Shown here piece by piece: positions 1-6,692 of a stretch of 15,416 bases of DNA. Position numbers and translations under genes: made by a program. A model generated the notes under the pieces. The model worked only from the letters and a program-made list of their open reading frames with translations. It ran no database searches and was not told the DNA's origin. The stretch spans positions 1 to 15,416 of the forward strand of contig JAKAXN010000069.1 of assembly GCA_021816565.1 (NCBI GenBank), in the 5' to 3' direction. The stretch's first letter is position 1, and the number at the start of each line of letters is the position of its first letter. Source of the stretch: Actinomycetes bacterium. Lineage in GTDB: Bacteria > Actinomycetota > Acidimicrobiia > Acidimicrobiales > Palsa-688.

Positions 1-711
1 TACCGCGACGAGGCGGTGGTGCTGCGCACCCACAAGCTGGGTGAGGCGGACCGCATCCTGGTGCTGATGACGGCCGGCCGGGGCAAGGTCCGGGCCGTGG
101 CCAAGGGGGTGCGCAAGACCAAGAGCCGCTTCGGTGGCCGGCTCGAGCCTCCGGGCCATGTGAGCCTGCTCCTCTACGAGGGTCGCAACCTGGACGTGGT
201 CAACCAGGCGGAGAGCCTGGACCACTACCGGGCCATCCGGGAGGACCTCGAACGGATGACCGACGCCCTGGCCCTGCTGGAGGCGGTCGACCAGGTGGCC
301 CAGGAGGGGGAGGCCAACCTGGCCCTGTTCCGCATGCTCTCCGGGGCGCTGCGCACCCTGGCGGCGGCCCCGGAGCGGCCTCCGCTCCTGGTCGGGGCCT
401 TCTACTGGAAGCTCCTGGCCCTGGAGGGGGTGGCCCCGGTGCTCGACGAGTGCGTGCGTTGCGGGGCCCCCCAGCCGGTCAGTTTCGACCCGGTCGAAGG
501 CGGCACGTTGTGCCGGGAGCACCGCCGGGGGACCCCGGTGGACACCGCCACCCTGGAGCTGATCGGCCGCATCCTGGGCGGTGGCCTGGCCGGGGCTCTG
601 CGGGAGCCGGCCGGGGCCACCACCGCCACCGCCGCCCACCTGGCCACCGCCATGCTCGAGACCCACCTGGAGCGGCGCCTGCGGTCGGTGCATCTGCTCC
701 GGGAGGGCTGA
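1..711 (+). CDS. recO: DNA repair protein RecO (5' partial)
   Basis: RecO helps load RecA onto SSB-covered single-stranded DNA in the RecFOR recombination-repair pathway. The reading frame is open from base 1 (Y-R-D-E-A-V-V-L-R-T-H), which matches residues a few positions inside the usual RecO N-terminus, so the true start lies just upstream of the window. The N-terminal third has the OB-fold pattern (VVLRTHKLGEADRIL, then a G-KVRAVAKGVRKTKSRFGGRLEP stretch). A helical C-terminal part follows and ends in the family-typical LERRLRSVHLLRE. A metal-binding knuckle is visible as C-x2-C (codons at 451 and 460) and later C-x2-H (511 and 520). The last ligand, usually Cys, is His here. A GTG at 16 is in frame but would cut off conserved residues. 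The next gene starts about 105 bp downstream, behind possible terminator hairpins. Confidence 0.96.
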   Translation, partial: YRDEAVVLRTHKLGEADRILVLMTAGRGKVRAVAKGVRKTKSRFGGRLEPPGHVSLLLYEGRNLDVVNQAESLDHYRAIREDLERMTDALALLEAVDQVAQEGEANLALFRMLSGALRTLAAAPERPPLLVGAFYWKLLALEGVAPVLDECVRCGAPQPVSFDPVEGGTLCREHRRGTPVDTATLELIGRILGGGLAGALREPAGATTATAAHLATAMLETHLERRLRSVHLLREG

Positions 712-744
712 GCCGCCGGGGGCGGCGTCCCCCAACGGGGGCCG
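712..744 (+). terminator. G/C-rich hairpins after recO
   Basis: Two inverted repeats follow the recO stop directly. One is GCCGCC (712-717) with GGCGGC (721-726) around a 3-nt loop. The other is CCCCC (729-733) with GGGGG (737-741) around AAC, extendable by two pairs after one mismatch. They share bases 726-727 only if the second is extended. There is no U-tract, which is common for high-GC actinobacterial terminators, so termination is inferred from position and symmetry. Confidence 0.4.
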
Positions 745-771
745 TGCATCGTGTAGAAAAAGAGCCGGGTG

Positions 772-786
772 GAGAACCGAGTTCTC
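772..786. promoter_or_regulatory. 15-bp palindrome upstream of the penicillin-binding protein gene
   Basis: The sequence reads GAGAAC-CGA-GTTCTC, a perfect 6-bp inverted repeat around a 3-nt centre, about 30 bp before the likely start at 816. It overlaps a second short dyad, CCGAG-TT-CTCGG (777-788). It may be an operator or a small RNA hairpin in the leader. It resembles the actinobacterial LexA box GAAC-N4-GTTC, but the spacer is three bases rather than four. Confidence 0.35.
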
Positions 787-815
787 GGGAGTTAGTCATT
801 CGCGCCTCCACCTTC

Positions 816-2573
816 ATGCCGCAGCACCGCATGCGCCTCCTGATCGGGGCCTTCGTGGTGGCGTTCCTGCTCATCGCCGGCCGCCTCGCCCAGATCGAGG
901 TGTTCGGGGCCTCGTCGATGGCGGCCTACTGGCGGGGGCAGGTGACGAGGACCGTTCCGCTCCAGGGCCTGCGCGGGGAGATCATCTCCCGCGGCGGCCA
1001 CCTGCTGGCGGTGTCGGTGGCCACCGACGAGGTGGTGGCCGACGACCTGCAGGTGAGCGACCCCACCGCCGAGGCCGCGGAGCTGGCCCCGGCTCTCGGG
1101 GTGAGCGCGCCCAGCCTGGTCCCGCTGCTGTCGCAGCACTCCGGCTACGTGGTGCTGGTCCCCGATGCCACGCCGGAGGCCGCGGCCAAGGTGATGTCGC
1201 TGGCCGCTCCGGGGATCACGGTGCAGCCCAGCTCGGCCCGCCACTACCCCGACGGCGCACTGGCCTCGCCGGTGATAGGGGCGGTCCACGCCGACGGGTC
1301 GGGCGCGGCCGGGATCGAGTACCAGTACGACCACCAGCTGGCCGGCCAGGGGGGCGAGCAGATCCAGCTGGTGGGGGCGGCCGGTGAGCAGATCCCCGGT
1401 GGGGTGGTGAAGAACGACCCGGCCCACCCGGGCGTCGGGCTCCAGCTCACGATCAGCCGGGCGCTGCAGTTCGAGACGGAGCAGGCGCTCGGAGCCGAGA
1501 TCCAGGCCTCGCACTCCACCTGGGGGTCGGCGGTGATCCTCGACTCGAAGACCGGTGACATCCTGGCCATGGCCAATCTGCAGGCCACCTCGGCCACCGA
1601 CCCGGCCCCGGTGCAGGCCTCCTCCAACCTGGCCGTCTCGCAGGTGTTCGAACCCGGCTCGGTGGCCAAGCTGGCGACCTTCGCCGGGGCCCTCACGGAG
1701 AACCTGATAACGCCCCAGACGGTCGTCAACGTGCCGGACCAGCTCAACATCGATGGGTCGATCTTCCACGACGCCGAGGTGCACCCCACCGAGAACCTGA
1801 CCGCCACCCAGGTCCTGGCCCAGTCCTCCAACATCGGGACCATCAAGATCGCCTCGATGCTCGGCCCGCAGGGCCTGCACCACTACCTGACGGCCTTCGG
1901 TTTCGGCTCGCCGACCGGGCTGGTGTTCCCCGGCAGCTCGGCCGGCATCGTCCGGCCGGTCTCGAGCTGGTCGCCGACGGCCATGGGCTCCATGCCGATC
2001 GGCCAGGACGAGTCGGTGTCGGTCCTGCAGCTGGCCGACGCCTACAACGTGATCGCCAACGGAGGCGTCTTCGTCCCGCCCCGCCTGGTCAAGGGGGAGA
2101 TCCAGCCCGACGGAGTCACCCGGCCGGTGCCGCCGGCGCCCACCCACCGGGTGGTGAGCCCCACCGTCTCCTCCGAGATCACCTCAATGCTCGAGCAGGT
2201 CGTCTCCAACGCCGGTACCGCCCCGGCCGCGGCCATCCCCGGCTACACCGTGGCCGGCAAGACCGGGACCGCCAACATCCCCTACCCGAACAAGTCCGGC
2301 TACGAGCCGGGGGCGTTCATGGCGGTGTTCGCCGGGATGGTGCCGGCCAAGGACCCGGCCATCACCGCGGTGGTCGCCCTCAGCCACCCGCAGCAGATCT
2401 ACGGCGGCACCGTAGCCGCCCCGGTCTTCGCCCAGATCGCCAACGAGGCGCTGCGCTACCTGCAGGTCCCTCCCGACCAGCCCCTCTCCGGACCCACCGT
2501 CTTCTCCACGGGCCCGTCCTTCGGCGCCGGGCTGCCCACCGCTCCCTCCACCGCCTCGTCCGCCGGGGCCTGA
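816..2573 (+). CDS. Class B penicillin-binding protein (FtsI/PBP2-like transpeptidase)
   Basis: This is a membrane-anchored peptidoglycan transpeptidase that cross-links stem peptides on the outer face of the membrane and is the target of beta-lactams. With the start at ATG 816 it has 585 residues. One N-terminal transmembrane helix lies at about residues 8-26, followed by a PBP dimerisation domain (about 45-210) and the transpeptidase domain (about 235-545). All three active-site motifs are present: S282-V-A-K285 (nucleophile serine), S337-S-N339 and K482-T-G-T485. The tail after about 550 is rich in Pro, Ser, Thr and Ala. No PASTA domain or glycosyltransferase domain is present. In the usual N-terminal signature RGxIxDRnG the Asp is replaced (RGEIISRGG). 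The frame is open far upstream to 450, inside recO, but that part has no family similarity. ATG 831 is an alternative start; neither ATG has a clear Shine-Dalgarno. Its position between recO and glyS, outside any division cluster, argues for a paralogue rather than the main FtsI, so no symbol is given. Confidence 0.93.
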   Translation: MPQHRMRLLIGAFVVAFLLIAGRLAQIEVFGASSMAAYWRGQVTRTVPLQGLRGEIISRGGHLLAVSVATDEVVADDLQVSDPTAEAAELAPALGVSAPSLVPLLSQHSGYVVLVPDATPEAAAKVMSLAAPGITVQPSSARHYPDGALASPVIGAVHADGSGAAGIEYQYDHQLAGQGGEQIQLVGAAGEQIPGGVVKNDPAHPGVGLQLTISRALQFETEQALGAEIQASHSTWGSAVILDSKTGDILAMANLQATSATDPAPVQASSNLAVSQVFEPGSVAKLATFAGALTENLITPQTVVNVPDQLNIDGSIFHDAEVHPTENLTATQVLAQSSNIGTIKIASMLGPQGLHHYLTAFGFGSPTGLVFPGSSAGIVRPVSSWSPTAMGSMPIGQDESVSVLQLADAYNVIANGGVFVPPRLVKGEIQPDGVTRPVPPAPTHRVVSPTVSSEITSMLEQVVSNAGTAPAAAIPGYTVAGKTGTANIPYPNKSGYEPGAFMAVFAGMVPAKDPAITAVVALSHPQQIYGGTVAAPVFAQIANEALRYLQVPPDQPLSGPTVFSTGPSFGAGLPTAPSTASSAGA

Positions 2574-2580
2574 GCGGATC

Positions 2581-2609
2581 GGGGGCGGCCCGGCAAAGGG
2601 CTGCCACCC
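2581..2609 (+). terminator. Hairpin after the penicillin-binding protein gene
   Basis: GGCGGCCC (2584-2591) pairs with GGGCTGCC (2598-2605), including one G-U pair, around the loop GGCAAA. Three more G-C pairs can form outside a bulged A at 2606. The hairpin starts 8 nt after the stop codon and has no U-tract. It overlaps the presumed -35 area of the glyS promoter, so terminator and promoter are packed together. Confidence 0.5.
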
Positions 2610-2630
2610 CGGTCCGGCCGGCTGTAGCCT
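2601..2630 (+). promoter_or_regulatory. Likely glyS promoter (leaderless or near-leaderless)
   Basis: A -10-like TAGCCT at 2625-2630 lies only 9 nt before the ATG at 2640. CTGCCA at 2601-2606 matches four of six -35 consensus positions at an 18-bp spacing. A start site 6-8 nt after the -10 box falls at or within 2-3 nt of the ATG. No purine-rich Shine-Dalgarno precedes the ATG, which fits a leaderless message. Confidence 0.5.
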
Positions 2631-2639
2631 TGCCCTTCT

Positions 2640-3959
2640 ATGCCGCCGGAAATGGATGAGATAGTTCGACTGAGCAAGCAGCGGGGCTTCATTTTTCCTT
2701 CGGCGGAGATCTACGGCGGGTTCCGCTCCACCTACGACTACGGCCCGCTCGGTGTGCTCATGCTGCGCAACGTCAAGAACGCCTGGTGGCGCTCGATGGT
2801 GCAGATGCGCCATGACGTGGTGGGCCTCGACGCCGCCATCCTGTCCAGCCCCCGCATATGGGAGGCGTCGGGCCACCTGGCCAACTTCACCGACCCGCTG
2901 GTCGACTGCCGCAAGTGCAAGGAGCGGTGGCGGGCCGACCACCTGGAGGCCAACCCCGGTGACGGCCTGGTGCACTGCCCGAACTGCGACAGCACCGACC
3001 TGACCGAGGCCCGGGCGTTCAACCTGATGTTCAAGACCCACGCCGGCCCGGTGGAGGACGAGGGCAGCGTGGCCTACCTGCGGCCCGAGACCGCCCAGGG
3101 CCACTTCGTCAACTTCCTCAACGTCCTCCAGACCTCGCGCAAGCGGCCCCCGTTCGGTATCGCCCAGGTCGGCAAGTCCTTCCGCAACGAGATCACCCCC
3201 GGCAACTTCGTGTTCCGCACCCGCGAGTTCGAGCAGATGGAGCTCGAGTTCTTCGTGCCGCCGGCGGAGTCACCGAAGTGGTTCGAGTACTGGTGCCACG
3301 AGCGCCTCGAGTGGTACGTCAACCTGGGCATCCCCCGGGAGATGCTGCGGCTGCGGGCTCACGAGGCGGAGGAGCTGTCGCACTACTCCGCCGGCACCTC
3401 CGACGTGGAGTTCCTCTTCCCGTGGGGCTGGGGCGAGCTCGAGGGGATCGCCAACCGCACCGACTACGACCTGAAAGCTCACGCCGCGGCCAGCGGGGTG
3501 AAGCTCGAGTACTTCGACCAGGCGTCGGGTGAGCGCTACGTGCCCCACGTCATCGAGCCGGCCGCCGGCGCCACCCGGACCATGATGGCGTTCCTGCTGG
3601 CTGCCTACGACACCGACGAGATCGGCGGCGAGAAGCGCACCGTCCTGCGCCTGCACCCGAGGATTGCTCCCTACCAGGTGGCGGTCCTGCCCCTGTCGAA
3701 GAAGGAGACCCTCCTGCCGGTGGCGGAAGAGGTGCTCGGCCTGCTGCAGCCCCACGCCATGTGCGACTACGACGAGACCCAGTCCATCGGCCGCCGCTAC
3801 CGCCGCCAGGACGAGATCGGCACCCCACTGGCGGTTACCGTCGACTTCGACACCCTCGAGGACCGGGCGGTCACCATCCGCGACCGCGACACCACCGAGC
3901 AGGTTCGGGTGCCCATAGGCGATTTGGTGGAAGAGGTCCGGTCGCGGCTGGGTTTCTAG
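2640..3959 (+). CDS. glyS: Glycyl-tRNA synthetase, alpha2 (single-chain) type
   Basis: This class II aminoacyl-tRNA synthetase charges tRNA-Gly with glycine using ATP in the cytoplasm. It has 439 residues, close to the usual size for the bacterial homodimeric enzyme, which is unrelated in architecture to the alpha/beta GlyQ-GlyS type. The N-terminus (EIVRLSKQRGFIFPSAEIYGG, and YDYGPLG) is diagnostic. A zinc-ribbon-like insertion has C90-x2-C93 and C113-x2-C116. Motif 2 runs from F181-R182-N-E, followed by FRTREFEQMELEFF, and GWGELEGIANRTDYDL is the glycine-pocket region. The motif 3 arginine is about R313, in EPAAGATRT, where many homologues have a G-x-D-R pattern. The C-terminal anticodon-binding domain begins near 340 (IAPYQVAVLPLSKKE). 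ATG 2652 is an alternative start. It is separated by 18 bp from ppdK. The nearest -10-like box suggests a leaderless message of its own. Confidence 0.97.
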   Translation: MPPEMDEIVRLSKQRGFIFPSAEIYGGFRSTYDYGPLGVLMLRNVKNAWWRSMVQMRHDVVGLDAAILSSPRIWEASGHLANFTDPLVDCRKCKERWRADHLEANPGDGLVHCPNCDSTDLTEARAFNLMFKTHAGPVEDEGSVAYLRPETAQGHFVNFLNVLQTSRKRPPFGIAQVGKSFRNEITPGNFVFRTREFEQMELEFFVPPAESPKWFEYWCHERLEWYVNLGIPREMLRLRAHEAEELSHYSAGTSDVEFLFPWGWGELEGIANRTDYDLKAHAAASGVKLEYFDQASGERYVPHVIEPAAGATRTMMAFLLAAYDTDEIGGEKRTVLRLHPRIAPYQVAVLPLSKKETLLPVAEEVLGLLQPHAMCDYDETQSIGRRYRRQDEIGTPLAVTVDFDTLEDRAVTIRDRDTTEQVRVPIGDLVEEVRSRLGF

Positions 3960-3964
3960 TCTCT

Positions 3965-3970
3965 TAGACT
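3965..3970 (+). promoter_or_regulatory. -10-like box TAGACT directly before ppdK
   Basis: TAGACT lies in the 18-bp gap after the glyS stop, 7 nt before the ppdK ATG at 3978. Transcription starting 7-8 nt downstream would begin on or next to the A of the ATG, giving a leaderless message. There is no good -35 hexamer at 16-18 bp and no convincing Shine-Dalgarno. Read-through from glyS is also possible. Confidence 0.45.
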
Positions 3971-3977
3971 CGCGGGT

Positions 3978-6614
3978 ATGCCGACGCCGCTCGTCTACTC
4001 CTTCGATCACAAGCACCGCCGCCCGCCCATGGAGATGAAGGATCTCCTCGGCGGCAAGGGTGCCAACCTGGCCGAGATGACGTCGGTGCTGGGCCTGCCG
4101 GTACCGCCCGGCTTCACGATCACCACCGACGCCTGCCGGGCCTATATGGACGGCGGCTGGCCGGAGGGCCTCTCCGACGAGGTGGGCAGGCACGTCCGCA
4201 AGCTCGAGAAGGCCATGGGCAAGAGGCTGGGCGACGCCGCGGACCCCCTGCTGGTGAGCGTGCGCTCGGGGGCCAAGTTCTCCATGCCCGGGATGATGGA
4301 CACCGTGCTCAACCTGGGACTCAACGATTCCTCGGTCAAGGGACTGGCCGACCAGACCAGCGACGAGCGCTTCGCCTACGACTCCTACCGCCGGTTCATC
4401 TCCATGTACGGGCGGATCGTGCTCGGCCTCGACGGGGAGATGTTCGACCGTCCCTTCGACGAGGCCAAGGAGAACGCCGGGGCGGGCAGCGACGCCGAGC
4501 TTCCGGCCGGGGCCCTCCGGGAGCTGTGCGAGGAGTACAAGCGCGTCGTGGAGCGCGAGACCGGCAAGCCGTTCCCCCAGGATCCCGCCGATCAGCTGCG
4601 GGGGGCCATCGAGGCGGTGTTCAGCTCCTGGAACGGGGCCCGGGCCGTCGCCTACCGGGTGCGCGAGCGGATCCCCCACGACCTCGGGACCGCAGTCAAC
4701 GTGCAGACCATGGTTTTCGGCAACCGGGATGACAACTCCGGGACGGGCGTGGGCTTCACCCGTGACCCGGCCACGGGCGCCCAGGGCGAGTACGGCGACT
4801 TCCTGATCAACGCCCAGGGCGAGGACGTGGTGGCCGGAATCCGCAACACGCTGCCGCTGTCGGCCCTGAAGGATCGCTTCCCGAAGATCTTCAAGGAGCT
4901 GATGGGGATCTTCGCCAAGCTCGAGGCGCACTACCGCGACATGTGCGACACCGAGTTCACCATCGACCAGGGCAAGCTCTGGATGCTCCAGACCCGCGTC
5001 GGCAAGCGGACCGGCCGGGCCGCGCTCAGGATGGCCGTGGACATGACCAAGCAGCGCGGCGGCTGGAAGATCTCCCAGGAGGAGGCGATCGGCCGGGTCA
5101 CCGCCGACCACCTGGACCAGGTGCTGCACCCGCAGTTCGCCGAGGAACCCAAGCAGCTGCTCGGCAAGGGCCTGGCGGCGTCGCCCGGTGCAGCAGTGGG
5201 CCAAGTCGTCTTCACCGCCGACGCGGCCGAGGAGGCCGCCGGCCGGGGCGAGCGGGTCATCCTGGTCCGCAACGAGACCTCCCCCGAGGACGTGCACGGC
5301 ATGATCGCCGCCCAGGGAATCCTCACCACCCGCGGCGGCCTGGTCAGCCACGCCGCCGTGGTGGCCCGCGGGTGGGGCAAGCCGGCGGTGGTGGGGGCCG
5401 AGGCGGTCCGCATCTCCGGGCGCAGCTTCACCGTGGGGGGCCAGACGGTGCACGAGGGCGACTTCATCTCCATCGACGGCTCCACCGGCCAGATCGCCCT
5501 CGGCGAGGTGCCCCTGAAGGATGCCAGCCCGCCCAAGGAGTTCGACGACGTCTTGAAGTGGGCGGACCGCATCCGCAAGGGCAAGCTGGCGGTGCGGGCC
5601 AACGCCGACAACGGTCCCGATGCGGCCAAGGCCCGCGAGTTCGGGGCCGAGGGCATCGGGCTGTGCCGGACCGAGCACATGTTCCTGGGCGAGGACCGCC
5701 TGCCCATCGTGCGGCGCATGATCCTGGCCTCCACCCCCGACGAGGAAGCGGCCGCGCTGGAGGAGCTGCGGGAAGCCCAGAAGCAGGACTTCGTCTCCAT
5801 CCTCGAGGCCATGGACGGCCTGCCCGTGACCGTCCGGCTGCTCGACCCTCCGCTCCACGAGTTCCTCCCCTCCATCTCCGAGCTCGAGATCAAGGAGGCC
5901 ACCACCGGCCTGTCCGAGGAGGAGACCCGGCTGCTCGGGGCCGCCCGCGAGTGGCAGGAGTTCAACCCGATGCTCGGGACCCGGGGGGTGCGCCTCGGGA
6001 TCGTCAAGCCCGGGCTGTACGCCATGCAGGTGAGGGCCCTGCTGCAGGCCGCGGCCGAGCGGGTGGCCGCCGGCGGCAAGCCCAGGGTCGAGGTCATGAT
6101 CCCCCTGACCGTCACCCGCCAGGAGCTGGGCCTGGCCCGCTCGTGGGTCCAGGAGGCCATCGAAGGCGAGACCCGGGGGATGCGCAAGAAGCCCGAGGTG
6201 CTGATCGGCACCATGGTCGAGACCCCCCGGGCTGCGGTGCGCGCCGACGAGCTGGCCGAGGAGGCCGACTTCTTCAGCTTCGGCACCAACGACCTGACCC
6301 AGATGACCTTCGGCTTCTCACGCGACGACGTGGAGGGCCGGATGATGTCCGCGTACCTCGAGCAGGGGCTGTTGAAGCGCAACCCGTTCGAGACCATCGA
6401 CCAGACCGGGGTGGGCCAGCTGGTGCGCGACGCCGTGCAGCGGGGACGGCGCACCAACCCCGACATCAAGCTCGGGGTGTGCGGTGAGCACGGCGGCGAC
6501 CCGGAGTCCATCGGGTTCTTCTACGAGGTGGGGCTCAACTACGTGTCGTGCTCGCCTTTCCGGGTGCCGATCGCCCGCCTGGCCGCCGCCCAGGCGGTCA
6601 TAGCCAACGGGTAG
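3978..6614 (+). CDS. ppdK: Pyruvate, phosphate dikinase
   Basis: PPDK interconverts ATP + phosphate + pyruvate with AMP + pyrophosphate + phosphoenolpyruvate through a phosphohistidine carrier, serving glycolysis or gluconeogenesis in the cytoplasm. The 878-residue length matches bacterial PPDK. The N-terminal ATP-grasp domain (about 1-340) includes GGKGANLAEM near the start. The swivelling phosphohistidine domain (about 390-510) has the catalytic H458 in GGLVSHAAVVARG. The C-terminal PEP/pyruvate TIM-barrel (about 530-875) includes GLCRTEHMF, GTRGVRLGI, SFGTNDLTQM and the acid/base C835 in CGEHGGDP. The sequence is clearly PPDK and not PEP synthase. At the position two before the catalytic His, where most PPDKs carry the Thr phosphorylated by the PDRP regulator, this protein has V456. 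It lies between glyS and dnaG, with no PDRP gene in the window. Confidence 0.98.
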   Translation: MPTPLVYSFDHKHRRPPMEMKDLLGGKGANLAEMTSVLGLPVPPGFTITTDACRAYMDGGWPEGLSDEVGRHVRKLEKAMGKRLGDAADPLLVSVRSGAKFSMPGMMDTVLNLGLNDSSVKGLADQTSDERFAYDSYRRFISMYGRIVLGLDGEMFDRPFDEAKENAGAGSDAELPAGALRELCEEYKRVVERETGKPFPQDPADQLRGAIEAVFSSWNGARAVAYRVRERIPHDLGTAVNVQTMVFGNRDDNSGTGVGFTRDPATGAQGEYGDFLINAQGEDVVAGIRNTLPLSALKDRFPKIFKELMGIFAKLEAHYRDMCDTEFTIDQGKLWMLQTRVGKRTGRAALRMAVDMTKQRGGWKISQEEAIGRVTADHLDQVLHPQFAEEPKQLLGKGLAASPGAAVGQVVFTADAAEEAAGRGERVILVRNETSPEDVHGMIAAQGILTTRGGLVSHAAVVARGWGKPAVVGAEAVRISGRSFTVGGQTVHEGDFISIDGSTGQIALGEVPLKDASPPKEFDDVLKWADRIRKGKLAVRANADNGPDAAKAREFGAEGIGLCRTEHMFLGEDRLPIVRRMILASTPDEEAAALEELREAQKQDFVSILEAMDGLPVTVRLLDPPLHEFLPSISELEIKEATTGLSEEETRLLGAAREWQEFNPMLGTRGVRLGIVKPGLYAMQVRALLQAAAERVAAGGKPRVEVMIPLTVTRQELGLARSWVQEAIEGETRGMRKKPEVLIGTMVETPRAAVRADELAEEADFFSFGTNDLTQMTFGFSRDDVEGRMMSAYLEQGLLKRNPFETIDQTGVGQLVRDAVQRGRRTNPDIKLGVCGEHGGDPESIGFFYEVGLNYVSCSPFRVPIARLAAAQAVIANG

Positions 6615-6620
6615 CCGTCC

Positions 6621-6636
6621 GGTCCCTCCGGGGACC
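6621..6636 (+). terminator. Hairpin with UNCG-type tetraloop after ppdK
   Basis: GGTCCC (6621-6626) and GGGACC (6631-6636) form a perfect 6-bp stem closed by C(TCCG)G, a member of the very stable UNCG tetraloop class. It begins 6 nt after the ppdK stop and has no U-tract. It may terminate ppdK transcripts or protect their 3' ends. Confidence 0.5.
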
Positions 6637-6642
6637 TACGCT
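6637..6642 (+). promoter_or_regulatory. Possible -10 box for dnaG-rpoD
   Basis: TACGCT fits the TANNNT -10 pattern and abuts the ppdK hairpin. A start near 6649 would give a leader of about 44 nt before the dnaG GTG, and that leader contains a Shine-Dalgarno. No strong -35 is visible. The call rests on position and a short match only. Confidence 0.35.
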
Positions 6643-6682
6643 CAGGTCGTGGCCCGTCTCACCCTCCCCACCCGGTGCGCCA

Positions 6683-6687
6683 GGGAG
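6683..6687 (+). promoter_or_regulatory. Shine-Dalgarno that decides the dnaG start
   Basis: GGGAG lies 5 nt before the GTG at 6693 and favours that codon over the in-frame GTG at 6675, which has no such element. The protein made from 6693 ([12 protein letters not shown]) also begins where DnaG homologues usually begin. Confidence 0.6.
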
Positions 6688-6692
6688 CTCCG

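Noticed and set aside
774..784. LexA (SOS) box at GAAC-CGA-GTTC
   Set aside because: The known actinobacterial LexA box needs four bases between the half-sites and here there are three. The gene downstream is not a typical SOS gene either.
450..815. N-terminal extension of the penicillin-binding protein frame back into recO
   Set aside because: The extension is Arg/Gly/Pro-rich, overlaps the recO 3' part, and precedes a normal N-terminal membrane anchor, so it is a frame that happens to lack stops.
3270..5858. An 862-codon open frame on the - strand across glyS and ppdK
   Set aside because: It is antisense to two well-conserved genes. Its product is a low-complexity Gly/Ala/His/Val-rich chain without any family motif, as expected from GC-rich third positions.
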